The translations under genes were made by a program, and so were the position numbers. The notes beneath the pieces are model-generated. The model did no database searches. It saw only the letters and a program-made list of their open reading frames with translations, and was not told the origin of the DNA. DNA of 64,000 bases from JAXGXQ01 sp040772685 (GTDB lineage: Bacteria > Bacillota > Clostridia > Saccharofermentanales > UBA5734): NCBI GenBank assembly GCA_040772685.1, contig JAXGXQ010000001.1, positions 1 through 64,000 on the forward strand, read 5' to 3'. Positions 25,470-33,795 of this stretch are shown here, piece after piece; position 1 is the first letter of the stretch, and each line of letters opens with the position of its first letter.

Positions 25470-27968
25470 TTGAATAATGAAATAAATAATCCCATTCACC
25501 AGAACCGTACGGAATTACTGCTGCCTGCGGGTGAACTTGAAGTTCTCCGCGTTGCTGTTGACAACGGTGCTGATGCCGTTTATGTTGGCGCGTCAGCCTT
25601 CAGCGCCCGCGGAAATGCTGCCAATTTTAATCAAGAGGCTCTGGCTGAAGCTGTTGCCTATGCGCATGAACGCTCAGCCCGGGTGTATCTGGCACTTAAT
25701 ACCCTGATCGCTGACGATGAGCTTCCCGCGGCACTTAATACAGCAGTCAGTGCGGCTGCGTCTGGCGTTGACGCTATCATCATGCAGGACATAGGATTGG
25801 CCGGGTTGATTGCCCAGGCGTTGCCCGGCCTGCCGCTCCACGCCAGTACCCAGATGACAATTTATGACGCAGCTGCCTTGAAGACCCTTCATGCCAGTGG
25901 TTTTCGCCGGATTATCCTGCCGCGTGAATTCAGTTTATCTGAAGTTGCCGCCTTTACTGAAGCAGCCCATGCCATAGGCATGGAAACGGAAATGTTTATC
26001 CACGGCGCACTGTGTGTCAGTGTGTCGGGTCAGTGTCTTTACAGCAGTTTTGCCAGTGGCCGCAGCGGTAACCGCGGAATTTGCGCTCAGCCCTGCCGGC
26101 TGGATTACCGCTTGCGTGAAGACGACCGCCTGCTGCCTGCAGCCGCCTGTTTATCGCCTAAAGATCAGGCAGGTTTCAAACACATTAAAGAAATCATTGC
26201 TACGGGAGTGGACTCGCTGAAAATCGAAGGGCGCATGCGTTCCGCGGCTTATGTCGCACACACCGCCGCTGTTTACAGAGGTTTACTTGCTGGTGACCGC
26301 GAAAACGACAATCCAGAGGACAATATGGAGGAACGTCTGCTGCTGGCGTTCAACCGTGGCGGCAGTTTTACAGACCGGGCTTTTTCCGGCCGTAAAGACC
26401 GGTCATTTCTTTCCGGTGCCAATGTAGGCAGCCATGGTATTGAAATTGGCAGTGTTGCGGAAATCAGATCCAAAGGTAACATCCTGGTGATTGATCTATT
26501 AGCTGAAGTCAGTACGCCCGAACGCGGCGATGTAATTTCAGTACGCAGAACTGTTGAACGGCTTGATGAAATGGTACCCACAGCCCGGGCAAAAGAAGTT
26601 GCCAGCGCTCCGATTGGTACATTGGAGCAGTTCGGCAACCGGATTTTTATCCAGGCGTTTCATCCAGATGTACTTAAAAAGCTGCGTAAAGGGGATTCTG
26701 TTTTCCGGATGAACAGCGCTCAGGCCGACAAGCAGGTTCTGGCAAGCCAAAGCCGAAAAACGGCGGTCAAGGCTGAACTAAGCAGCAAAAACAGCAGTGT
26801 TCTGCTCAGACTATGTGTAAACGACGGACCGTTTGGCGGTACTTCTGTGGAAGTTTCAACTGCAGCTGACCAGGAAATCGAGCAGCCGTTGACTATTGAG
26901 CGGGCTGAAAAACAGTTGGCCAAGACCGGAGGTACGGCTTACCAGATTATCGATTTAAAAGTCAATGAGCCGGTTCAGCTTTCGATCAGCGGCTTGAATC
27001 AGCTGCGCCGCAGTGCCTTTACTTTATTGAGTGAACGTCTGGCAGCGAGTTCAAAGCTTCTGGCAGATCCTGATATATTAACAAGTTTGCTTTCTAATTT
27101 GCAGGGTTTAATGCAGCCTTTGGCTGCCAAAATCAATTTAGCCGAACCAGAGGCAATAACAGCACCGCTGCAAGTCGCCGCCTGTTTCTATACATGGCCT
27201 GAGCCGGAAGATGCCATAGCCTGTGGCGCCGATGTCTATTTACTGCCTGCAGCAGGTCTGGAAGATACCGCCAACCGTGAGCAGCTTAAGCGCTTGCGGG
27301 CCGACGAGCCAGCTGCTGTTTGCGTACTTGTTCTGCCGCCTGCAGCTGCGGGTCTGCAGGCTGAAGCTCTGCGGCAATGGCGCCGGGACGGGACGCTGAA
27401 TTTATTTGACCGCATTTCTGGCGGTCTGCCCGGACTCGCCGAAATCGCAGCTGAAGCTGGACTTGGCTTCGAAGCTGACAGTACAGCCAACATATATAAC
27501 CAATTATCTTTGCAAAAGGTTTTTGCAGCTGGTGCCAGCGCCGCTTGCCCCTCGGTCGAACTGACCGGCAGCCAGCTGTTGCGCCTGGCAACCTGCGCCG
27601 GAAAACTGAATACCCGCCGACAGGCTGCCAGAAGCATTTTTTACCTTGAGTGGTTTGTCTATGGACGTCAACGTTTGATGTACTCCGGTTATTGCCCGGT
27701 TGGCAGTAATGTCGCCGGCTGTAATCGCTGCGAGGGGCATCGCTACCATCTGCAGGACCGTAAGGCACGCCAAATGCCTTTGCTGCTGGCTCCACCTTAT
27801 TGCACAGCTACAATCTTAAATGCCGAGCCAATAACACCACCTACTAATTTGCCACAGCTGATCAAGCTGGCACCTGCCCGCTTGCGCTTGCTGTTCCTGG
27901 AAGAACGCCAGGCAGAACGCATCTTTTTAGTTAAACAAATGCGTGAGCTTGAGAGGACTAATCAATGA
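25470..27968 (+). CDS. U32 family peptidase
   Basis: An 832-residue protein of the U32 (collagenase-like) family, many members of which are now linked to tRNA or cofactor hydroxylation rather than proteolysis. The N-terminal TIM-barrel-like domain has 'LLPAGELEVLRVAVDNGADAV'-like start, 'ALCVSVSGQCLYSSF' and the Cys-containing 'SGNRGICAQPCRLDYRL' (about 185-220) that binds iron-sulfur in some relatives. A C-terminal DUF3656-type half follows and ends with a Cys cluster near 'GYCPVGSNVAGCNRC'. The start is TTG 25470, 10 nt after AAAGGA. The stop overlaps the dut ATG by 4 bp. Confidence 0.93.
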   Translation: MNNEINNPIHQNRTELLLPAGELEVLRVAVDNGADAVYVGASAFSARGNAANFNQEALAEAVAYAHERSARVYLALNTLIADDELPAALNTAVSAAASGVDAIIMQDIGLAGLIAQALPGLPLHASTQMTIYDAAALKTLHASGFRRIILPREFSLSEVAAFTEAAHAIGMETEMFIHGALCVSVSGQCLYSSFASGRSGNRGICAQPCRLDYRLREDDRLLPAAACLSPKDQAGFKHIKEIIATGVDSLKIEGRMRSAAYVAHTAAVYRGLLAGDRENDNPEDNMEERLLLAFNRGGSFTDRAFSGRKDRSFLSGANVGSHGIEIGSVAEIRSKGNILVIDLLAEVSTPERGDVISVRRTVERLDEMVPTARAKEVASAPIGTLEQFGNRIFIQAFHPDVLKKLRKGDSVFRMNSAQADKQVLASQSRKTAVKAELSSKNSSVLLRLCVNDGPFGGTSVEVSTAADQEIEQPLTIERAEKQLAKTGGTAYQIIDLKVNEPVQLSISGLNQLRRSAFTLLSERLAASSKLLADPDILTSLLSNLQGLMQPLAAKINLAEPEAITAPLQVAACFYTWPEPEDAIACGADVYLLPAAGLEDTANREQLKRLRADEPAAVCVLVLPPAAAGLQAEALRQWRRDGTLNLFDRISGGLPGLAEIAAEAGLGFEADSTANIYNQLSLQKVFAAGASAACPSVELTGSQLLRLATCAGKLNTRRQAARSIFYLEWFVYGRQRLMYSGYCPVGSNVAGCNRCEGHRYHLQDRKARQMPLLLAPPYCTATILNAEPITPPTNLPQLIKLAPARLRLLFLEERQAERIFLVKQMRELERTNQ

Positions 27969-28675
27969 GCGATCAAGCTAAATCATTTACGTGCCCGACA
28001 CCGGTTGCCATCAAGCTGTTGCCCGGTGGGTTTCTGCCTGCCTATGCCTCTCCTTGCGCTGCCGGCTGCGACCTGACTGCCACTGCCGATGTGGTGATCA
28101 GACCAGGCGAGACTGTGCTGATGCCGCTTGGCTTTGTATTGGCTTTGCCACCAGACTGCGAGGCTCAGATTCGCCCGCGCAGCGGCCTTTCACTGCGGAC
28201 AGCGCTGCGCCTGCCAAATTCGCCTGGTACAATTGATGCCGATTACCGTGATGAAGTTGGCGTCATCCTGCAAAATACCTTTAACCCGGCAACACTGCCC
28301 GGACTCGTCGCCGCTAACCCAGAGCTATTGGCGCAACTGCAAAATGATTACCGGCTTGTGCCGTTGTGTCAACTTTTGAAAACGGATGAACCAGCATCTG
28401 CAGCTAAAAACCCATTGGCAGTAAGACAAAATTCTGCAAGCACAAACACAGACACAGACTCGCTGCTGGCAGAATGGCTGCAGCAGCCTGTTTGGGTGGA
28501 TGCTGAAGGGCTGCCTTACGGCACAATCCGCATTAAGGCAGGCGAAAGAATTGCGCAGATGGTTGTAACTTCTTTCCGCCGGGCCGAGTTTGATCAGGAG
28601 GCCGATCCGAACGCCACAGGGCACAATCGCGGCGGCGGTTTTGGTTCAACCGGCATTGACACAACAACCCCGTAA
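27965..28675 (+). CDS. dut: dUTP diphosphatase with a large internal insertion
   Basis: A 236-residue trimeric-type dUTPase that hydrolyses dUTP to dUMP, keeping uracil out of DNA and feeding dTMP synthesis. All five motifs are present: 'AGCDLTA' (33-39), 'PRSGLS' (71-76), 'GTIDADYRDEVGV' (88-100, with catalytic Asp), 'GERIAQMV' (193-200) and 'RGGGFGSTG' (222-230). Normal length is about 145. The excess is an insertion of about 80 residues (105-187) between motifs 3 and 4 with no recognisable domain. The gene overlaps the U32 stop by 4 bp (ATGA), so the two are translationally coupled. Confidence 0.93.
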   Translation: MSDQAKSFTCPTPVAIKLLPGGFLPAYASPCAAGCDLTATADVVIRPGETVLMPLGFVLALPPDCEAQIRPRSGLSLRTALRLPNSPGTIDADYRDEVGVILQNTFNPATLPGLVAANPELLAQLQNDYRLVPLCQLLKTDEPASAAKNPLAVRQNSASTNTDTDSLLAEWLQQPVWVDAEGLPYGTIRIKAGERIAQMVVTSFRRAEFDQEADPNATGHNRGGGFGSTGIDTTTP

Positions 28676-28685
28676 TGCCTATAAT
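28656..28685 (+). promoter_or_regulatory. Promoter of the M-box/corA transcript
   Basis: TTGACA (28656-28661), 18 bp, TATAAT (28680-28685). The -35 lies inside the end of dut. Predicted +1 is near 28692, about 20 nt before the riboswitch core. Confidence 0.85.
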
Positions 28686-28710
28686 CTAAGTATTATTGAG
28701 TTACACCCAT

Positions 28711-28919
28711 TGTTAGGTGAGGCTTCTTTGTGAATAATCGCTGCTGCCCGGAAACGTCGAGAGACGCCAATGGGTCAACAGGTTTTGCCGGATTAAGGCT
28801 TAACTTAATGTAGCTGACATGTCACGTGTCTACGTCGCAAAGTGCCAAAGCTCGATCAGGGAGGGTGGAAGCTGCTGTGAATGCAGTGTATTTCCATCGT
28901 TTATGATTGAAGCCTCGCC
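28711..28919 (+). ncRNA. M-box (ykoK) magnesium riboswitch
   Basis: The leader of corA carries the hallmark blocks of the M-box aptamer: GTTAGGTGAGGC (28712-28723), CGCTGCTGCCCGGAAACG (from about 28739), GAGACGCCAATGGGTCAACA (from 28760), and the later AAAGTGCCAAAGCTC (28839-28853). M-boxes fold around several Mg2+ ions and shut off Mg2+ transporter genes when Mg2+ is plentiful. GGTGAGGCTTC (28716-28726) is also complementary to GAAGCCTCGCC (28909-28919), an 11-bp antiterminator that would compete with the terminator just downstream. This fits an OFF switch by transcription termination. An extra hairpin (28864-28899) lies between core and terminator. Exact aptamer ends are approximate. Confidence 0.93.
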
Positions 28920-28944
28920 TGAATTAATCCGGCGGGGTATTTTA
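28913..28944 (+). terminator. Riboswitch-controlled terminator
   Basis: CCTCGCC (28913-28919) pairs with GGCGGGG (28931-28937), followed by TATTTTATT. Its 5' arm overlaps the antiterminator strand, so the two structures exclude each other. Confidence 0.75.
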
Positions 28945-29023
28945 TTCTGCTATGCTCTGTTTATTAACTCAAAATTAAGCTGGTACATTACAGCAGCAAA
29001 TCCGAAAAAAGGAGGGTTTTCAC

Positions 29024-29998
29024 ATGTTGGAAATATTCATCACACGCTCAGAAGAAATTAATCACAGAACGGTGAATACCCTTGAACGGATTGACGAGAT
29101 CGTCCCGGATTGCTGGATCAACCTTTCTTCGCCGACGGAAGATGAACTGAAACTGGTTGAAGACGCACTGCAGGTACCGGCCGAATTTCTGCGGTATCCG
29201 TTGGACGAAGAAGAACGTCCGCGTATCGATATTGATGACGAAAATGATCATGTCCTGATTATCGCCGATTTTCCCTACATTCACCGCGACGGCACCAGCA
29301 CCAAATACGAAACTCAGCCAGTCGGTATTGTTCTGGCCAGCAAGTGTATTGTAACCATTGCCTTGCGCGAAGCCAGTGTGCTTGACCAGTTTAAAACCAA
29401 TCGGGTGCGTGATTTCATCACCGGCTACCGCACTCGGTTTACTTTTCAGATTATGTTCGCCGGCGCCAAGGATTACCTGAAGTACCTGCGTTATATGGAC
29501 AAGACCATTGAGGCGACAGAACGCATGCTTAGCAAATCGGTCAACAATAAAGAGCTTTTCAAGCTAATGGAGCTCGGTAAGTCACTGGTTTATTTCTCCA
29601 CTTCGCTAAAGTCTAACGAGGCCGTTCTGGAGAAGCTGATGCGCGGGAAATTTGTGCGCAACTATGAGGAAGACGAGGACCTGCTGGAGGACGTTATCAT
29701 TGAATACAAGCAGGCGCTGGAGATGGCCAATATTTACGCACAAATCGTCAATGGAACGATGGATGCCTATGCTTCCATAATCAACAATAACCTAAACCTG
29801 GTGATGAAGTTCATGGCCGCGATGACAATTGCCCTCTCAGTGCCTACTGTGATCAGTAGTTTCTTTGGCCAAAACGTAACGTTCCCTTATGATCCGGAGT
29901 TTGCGACAAACTTCGTGCCTTTTGTGATTGCAGTCGCACTTTCATTAGGCATAACGGGCTTGACCGTGTGGTGGCTGATTAAACGCGATATGTTTTAA
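29024..29998 (+). CDS. corA: CorA-family magnesium transporter
   Basis: A 324-residue inner-membrane Mg2+ channel of the CorA family, pentameric in studied members. A large cytoplasmic funnel domain precedes a long helix and two C-terminal membrane helices (about 262-281 and 298-318). The pore signature is normally GMN; here it is Gly-Gln-Asn at 282-284 in 'SSFFGQNVTFPYD', a Met-to-Gln change next to the selectivity Asn. GGAGG is 9-10 nt before the ATG. The M-box leader supports Mg2+ as the cargo. Confidence 0.95.
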   Translation: MLEIFITRSEEINHRTVNTLERIDEIVPDCWINLSSPTEDELKLVEDALQVPAEFLRYPLDEEERPRIDIDDENDHVLIIADFPYIHRDGTSTKYETQPVGIVLASKCIVTIALREASVLDQFKTNRVRDFITGYRTRFTFQIMFAGAKDYLKYLRYMDKTIEATERMLSKSVNNKELFKLMELGKSLVYFSTSLKSNEAVLEKLMRGKFVRNYEEDEDLLEDVIIEYKQALEMANIYAQIVNGTMDAYASIINNNLNLVMKFMAAMTIALSVPTVISSFFGQNVTFPYDPEFATNFVPFVIAVALSLGITGLTVWWLIKRDMF

Positions 29999-30068
29999 AC
30001 CGCGAATTGATTGGCGGCCGAATTTGAATTGTGTCGCTTACCTGTTTTAATTCAATCTTTGTTCGATC

Positions 30069-31094
30069 TTAGTCGAAAAAACGGCGGAAATAATCGGCGA
30101 TTGTGGCCAGATAAGCCTCGCGCTCCAGCATAAAGCCTGCCACTGAACCGGGTTCAGCCAGCTTGTGAATTAAGGTTGTATCAGGATGCAGGCGCAGCTG
30201 CTCACGTACCAGCGGTTCAATACTTTCAGAGCCGATCCGGTTGTCATTCTTGCTGTAAGAAATAAATACAGGTAACTGTTGCCGGGTGAGCACTGTTGTC
30301 AGCTGACTGCGGTTGTCGCTGCCTGCGGACATGCGAACAGCATAAGGCACTGTATTTTTCAGAAGTACCCGGTCAAACAGGTTGCCCTGCTTATAGAGTG
30401 CGCTGATATAACTGTCGGCTGAAGCCGCAGGCGAGTCCAGCATTATTCCCTTAACGTAGGTTTTATCAAAGCCGAGCTCCTGCAGTTTAAGGGGCAGGCG
30501 GGATTGCTCGGCGTCAGGATCAGGCAGGTGGTCCAAGGCCAACAGAACCGCGGAGCTGCCACTGCCGAATCCATACAAAATTACGTCACGAGTAGCAGTG
30601 TTTTTACGCACATAAGAAATCGCTGCGACAACGTCTTCCCATTCAGCGTAACCGTAACCAGAAAGAGGTCCGGCTGATTGACCGCTGTGGCGCAGATCGA
30701 AAGCCAGAACATTAAAGCCGCTTTCAGTCAGCTCTTCAAATAAATATGGAGTGTCCAGACCGAACTGCAGCCTATTCTGCAAAATGTCATGAACCATAAT
30801 TATTGTGCTGCGTGCTTCTCCCCGGGCAGGAAACAGCCAGCCTGAAAGTGAAGTCTGACCATCAATCGACATAAAGCTGGCCAGCGAGTAACGCGGCATG
30901 ATATTGCTGGCGATTGTCTGCAAAGGTACTGGTTCAAACCGCATCACTTTGTCTGCTTCACGGAAAGCAATAAAGCCTACAGAAACTATCAGGACAGCAA
31001 TAACGGAAAAAAACAGCGCCAGCTGCCTTAGAATTCGGGGCAGGCGAGGTTTAGTCGGGACTTTTCGGATACCATCTCGTTGTTTGGCAGACAT
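30069..31094 (-). CDS. Alpha/beta-hydrolase-fold membrane protein with degenerate catalytic triad
   Basis: A 341-residue protein with one N-terminal membrane helix (about residues 24-44) and an alpha/beta-hydrolase domain outside the membrane, similar in layout to ABHD-type and YqkD-like proteins. The oxyanion region 'IIMVHDILQNR' and 'FDLRHSGQSAG' are clear. The nucleophile elbow, normally G-x-S-x-G, is G-F-G-S-G (175-179), so the serine position is Gly177. The C-terminal segment that should hold the catalytic His reads 'PGSVAGFMLEREAY' with no His, although Asp284 remains. It is either a pseudoenzyme or uses the shifted Ser178. The start at 31094 is chosen for an upstream AAGGAG (spacing a long 12 nt). 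Confidence 0.8.
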   Translation of the reverse strand: MSAKQRDGIRKVPTKPRLPRILRQLALFFSVIAVLIVSVGFIAFREADKVMRFEPVPLQTIASNIMPRYSLASFMSIDGQTSLSGWLFPARGEARSTIIMVHDILQNRLQFGLDTPYLFEELTESGFNVLAFDLRHSGQSAGPLSGYGYAEWEDVVAAISYVRKNTATRDVILYGFGSGSSAVLLALDHLPDPDAEQSRLPLKLQELGFDKTYVKGIMLDSPAASADSYISALYKQGNLFDRVLLKNTVPYAVRMSAGSDNRSQLTTVLTRQQLPVFISYSKNDNRIGSESIEPLVREQLRLHPDTTLIHKLAEPGSVAGFMLEREAYLATIADYFRRFFD

Positions 31095-31183
31095 AAGCGT
31101 TGGGAGCTCCTTGTGGCTGGTCAGATACGTGCGCATTATAACACAGGCAGGGCCTGAACTGGCGGGCTGAATACTGCCGCGAC

Positions 31184-31212
31184 TTGCGGGCGTTGGGGGC
31201 TCGCGGTACAAT
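31184..31212 (+). promoter_or_regulatory. Promoter of uppP
   Basis: TTGCGG (31184-31189), 17 bp, TACAAT (31207-31212), with GGAGG then 30 nt before the ATG at 31242. It lies in the divergent gap with the hydrolase-like gene. Confidence 0.65.
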
Positions 31213-31241
31213 ATGCTGAGATTTGCTGGAGGTTTAAAAAG

Positions 31242-32042
31242 ATGACATTGCTTGAGTCATTACTCCTGGGCCTGGTTCAGGGGATAACAGAATTTTTGCC
31301 GGTGAGCAGTTCCGGCCACCTGACCCTGTTCGGCCGCATGTTACAAATTGATGAAGCCGCGATGCTTTCTCTGACTACTCTTTTGCATATGGGAACCTTG
31401 ATCGCGGTTTTTGTTGTTATGCGCAAAGAAATCATTGCTATCCTGCGCGACCTGTTGGGCCCTCGCACCGGGCACCTGATTATCGCCACAATTCCCGCTG
31501 TAATTGCTGCTCTGCTGCTTGGGGATTATCTGGATGCGCTCTTTGGCGGCACCTGGCTGGGCTATTCATTTATGCTGACTGCAATAATTCTGTTGCTGTC
31601 ACTGATGACTGACTGGAAAGCAAAAAAGCGCGACAAGATAACCGCGCGTGATGCGCTTACGGCAGGTATAGGGCAAGCCGTGGCCATTATGCCGGGAATT
31701 TCACGTTCGGGCACAACTTTAACAGCTTTGCTTTTGGCGGGAGTAAAACGTGAGACAGCGATTCGTTTTTCCTTCCTGATGTCAATTCCAGCGATTCTTG
31801 GCGGTTTTGTGCTTGACGTCAAGGACATGCTTACCGGCTCCGGCTCAGCTGTATCCTCGCTGGGCATCGGCCCAATTCTGGTTGGTATCGCCGCGGCAGG
31901 CTTTTCCGGTTGGTTTGTGATGGAAGCTATGCTGCGAAAACTGACCCGCCGCGGCATGTTTATCTGCGCAGTTTATGTCGGCGTGCTCGGAATATTTGTT
32001 CTTTTGGATCAGAACTTCCTGCACCTGATTCAATGGAACTGA
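31242..32042 (+). CDS. uppP: Undecaprenyl-diphosphatase (BacA/UppP)
   Basis: A 266-residue polytopic membrane enzyme that dephosphorylates undecaprenyl pyrophosphate, recycling the lipid carrier for peptidoglycan and giving bacitracin resistance when abundant. Both signature regions are intact: 'GITEFLPVSSSGHLTLFGR' near residue 15 with the catalytic Glu and Ser/His, and 'MPGISRSGTTLTALLLAG' near residue 150. Seven or eight hydrophobic helices are seen. It has its own promoter and precedes tsaD by 91 bp. Confidence 0.97.
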   Translation: MTLLESLLLGLVQGITEFLPVSSSGHLTLFGRMLQIDEAAMLSLTTLLHMGTLIAVFVVMRKEIIAILRDLLGPRTGHLIIATIPAVIAALLLGDYLDALFGGTWLGYSFMLTAIILLLSLMTDWKAKKRDKITARDALTAGIGQAVAIMPGISRSGTTLTALLLAGVKRETAIRFSFLMSIPAILGGFVLDVKDMLTGSGSAVSSLGIGPILVGIAAAGFSGWFVMEAMLRKLTRRGMFICAVYVGVLGIFVLLDQNFLHLIQWN

Positions 32043-32133
32043 GCTCGTTTAACCGCGAATTTTTTGAAGCTGAATTAAATTAATTAGCCACAACTGAAAT
32101 TAGCCGCAACTGAGATTGCCAACTGGATGGGAT

Positions 32134-33198
32134 ATGACTGTAAAACCTGAAAATCGTGAAGTATTGATACTGGGAATCGAAAGCTCCTGCGATGAAACCG
32201 CAGCAGCTGTTGTTGCCAACGGACGTGCTATTCGTTCGAATGTGATCGCTTCGCAGGCAGACCTGCACAGCCGTTATGGCGGTGTGGTGCCTGAGATCGC
32301 CTCACGCCAGCATGTCGGTGCAGTACTTCCGGTTATTGACCAGGCTTTAAGCGAGGCTGGAGTTACCCTGGCTGAAATCGACGCTATTGCTGTTACCGCC
32401 GGCCCGGGCCTGGTTGGTGCTCTGCTGGTTGGTTTGTCGGCAGCAAAGGGATTGGCGGAAGTAACTGGTAAACCGCTGATCGCTGTACACCATATCGCCG
32501 GTCATATCGCCGCAAATTATCTGGCTGATGCGGAGCTGGAGCCGCCTTTCCTGTGCCTGGTGGTTTCCGGAGGTCATAGCCATCTGGTTATGGTCAAGGA
32601 GGATGGCAGTTTTCATACTCTGGGCCGGACCCGCGATGACGCGGCCGGGGAGGCTTTTGATAAAATTGCCCGGGCTTTAGGATTGGGCTATCCCGGCGGT
32701 CCTTTACTGGAAAAAGCTTCCGCGGGCGGGCAAAGCGATGCCTTCAGCTTTCCGCAAACCCGCTTTCAGGACAGTCTGGATTTCTCTTTCAGCGGCTTGA
32801 AAACGGCAGCATTAAACCAGTTGAATCAGTTGCGCCAGCAAGCTGCCAGCGACGGTGTAGACTTTGCAGAAAGCTTCAATCTGGCTGACTTTACCGCCAG
32901 CTTTCAGCAGGCGATCGCTGCTACCCTGGTGGAGCATACCCGAGCCGCAGCCCGTGAAACAGGTGTACGCCGCGTGGCTATTGCCGGCGGCGTAGCTGCG
33001 AATAAGGCTCTGCGTAGTGCCATGAGCGTGATGGCTGCCGAAGAAGAGCTGGAACTGACTGTTCCGCCGTTGATTCTATGTACCGACAACGCGGCGATGA
33101 TTGCCGCGGCCGGGCATCGTGATTTCCTGGCAGGCCGTTTTGCCGACCGTTCGCTGAATGCCCGCTCCAGCCTCGATCTGGAAGAAACTTTCGCTTGA
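32134..33198 (+). CDS. tsaD: tRNA threonylcarbamoyladenosine synthase subunit TsaD
   Basis: A 354-residue ASKHA-fold protein that, with TsaB and TsaE, transfers threonylcarbamoyl to A37 of ANN-decoding tRNAs, an essential modification. 'GIESSCDETAAAVV' opens the ATP site, and metal-binding His120 and His124 lie in 'HHIAGHIAANY'. 'SGGHSHLV' and 'GGVAANKALR' are also typical. TsaB and TsaE are not in the window. I take ATG 32134; the in-frame TTG 18 nt upstream has no ribosome site. smpB follows 13 bp later. Confidence 0.97.
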   Translation: MTVKPENREVLILGIESSCDETAAAVVANGRAIRSNVIASQADLHSRYGGVVPEIASRQHVGAVLPVIDQALSEAGVTLAEIDAIAVTAGPGLVGALLVGLSAAKGLAEVTGKPLIAVHHIAGHIAANYLADAELEPPFLCLVVSGGHSHLVMVKEDGSFHTLGRTRDDAAGEAFDKIARALGLGYPGGPLLEKASAGGQSDAFSFPQTRFQDSLDFSFSGLKTAALNQLNQLRQQAASDGVDFAESFNLADFTASFQQAIAATLVEHTRAAARETGVRRVAIAGGVAANKALRSAMSVMAAEEELELTVPPLILCTDNAAMIAAAGHRDFLAGRFADRSLNARSSLDLEETFA

Positions 33199-33211
33199 GA
33201 AGGAGCAATTG

Positions 33212-33685
33212 ATGGAAAAGAAAAACAAGGCTCCGGTGGTTCTGGTTAATCGCCGCGCCTATCATGAGTATATTATTGAAGAAAAAATGGAAGCCGGAAT
33301 TGAACTGACCGGCACCGAGGTTAAGTCGATTCGCGCCGGCCGCGCTAATTTTGCCGACAGCTATGCTGCCGTAAGTAATGGCGAACTTTTTTTGTACGGC
33401 CTGCATATCAGCCCCTACGAACAAGGCAACCGGTTTAATCCCGACCCCATAAGAACTCGCCGTCTTTTAATGCACAAACACGAAATTTTGCGTCTTTTCG
33501 GGCTCGTCCAGCAAAAAGGGCTGACACTTGTACCCACTAAAATTTACTTTAAGCGCGGGCGTGTGAAGGTAGAAATCGGCGTTGGCCGCGGCAAAAAGAA
33601 CTACGATAAACGCCAAAGCGATGCTGAACGGCAGACAAAACGCGACATTGAACGTCGTCTTAAAAGCTCAGGCCGCGACGACTAG
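33212..33685 (+). CDS. smpB: SsrA-binding protein SmpB
   Basis: A 157-residue RNA-binding protein that delivers alanyl-tmRNA to stalled ribosomes. The OB-fold signature 'GIELTGTEVKSIRAGRANFADSYA' region (abridged 'LTGTEVKSIRAGRANFADS') is intact and the basic tail ends in an SSGRDD segment. ATG 33212 follows AAGGAG by 8 nt; longer readings run inside tsaD. Its RNA partner ssrA lies about 8 kb downstream in the same window, so both halves of the rescue system are here. Confidence 0.97.
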   Translation: MEKKNKAPVVLVNRRAYHEYIIEEKMEAGIELTGTEVKSIRAGRANFADSYAAVSNGELFLYGLHISPYEQGNRFNPDPIRTRRLLMHKHEILRLFGLVQQKGLTLVPTKIYFKRGRVKVEIGVGRGKKNYDKRQSDAERQTKRDIERRLKSSGRDD

Positions 33686-33727
33686 AAACCCAGGCCGCGA
33701 AGACAAATAACAGACTTTCTTAGTCAA

Positions 33728-33759
33728 AAAAAATGCCGGTAGGTCTGCCGGCATTTTTT
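33728..33759. terminator. Bidirectional terminator after smpB
   Basis: A perfect 12-bp stem (33728-33739 with 33748-33759) has A6 and T6 ends, so it works for smpB (+) and for the convergent DUF3048 gene (-). Confidence 0.92.
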
Positions 33760-33795
33760 GTGATAAGATTTACTATTTATTTTGTCAACTTCACC

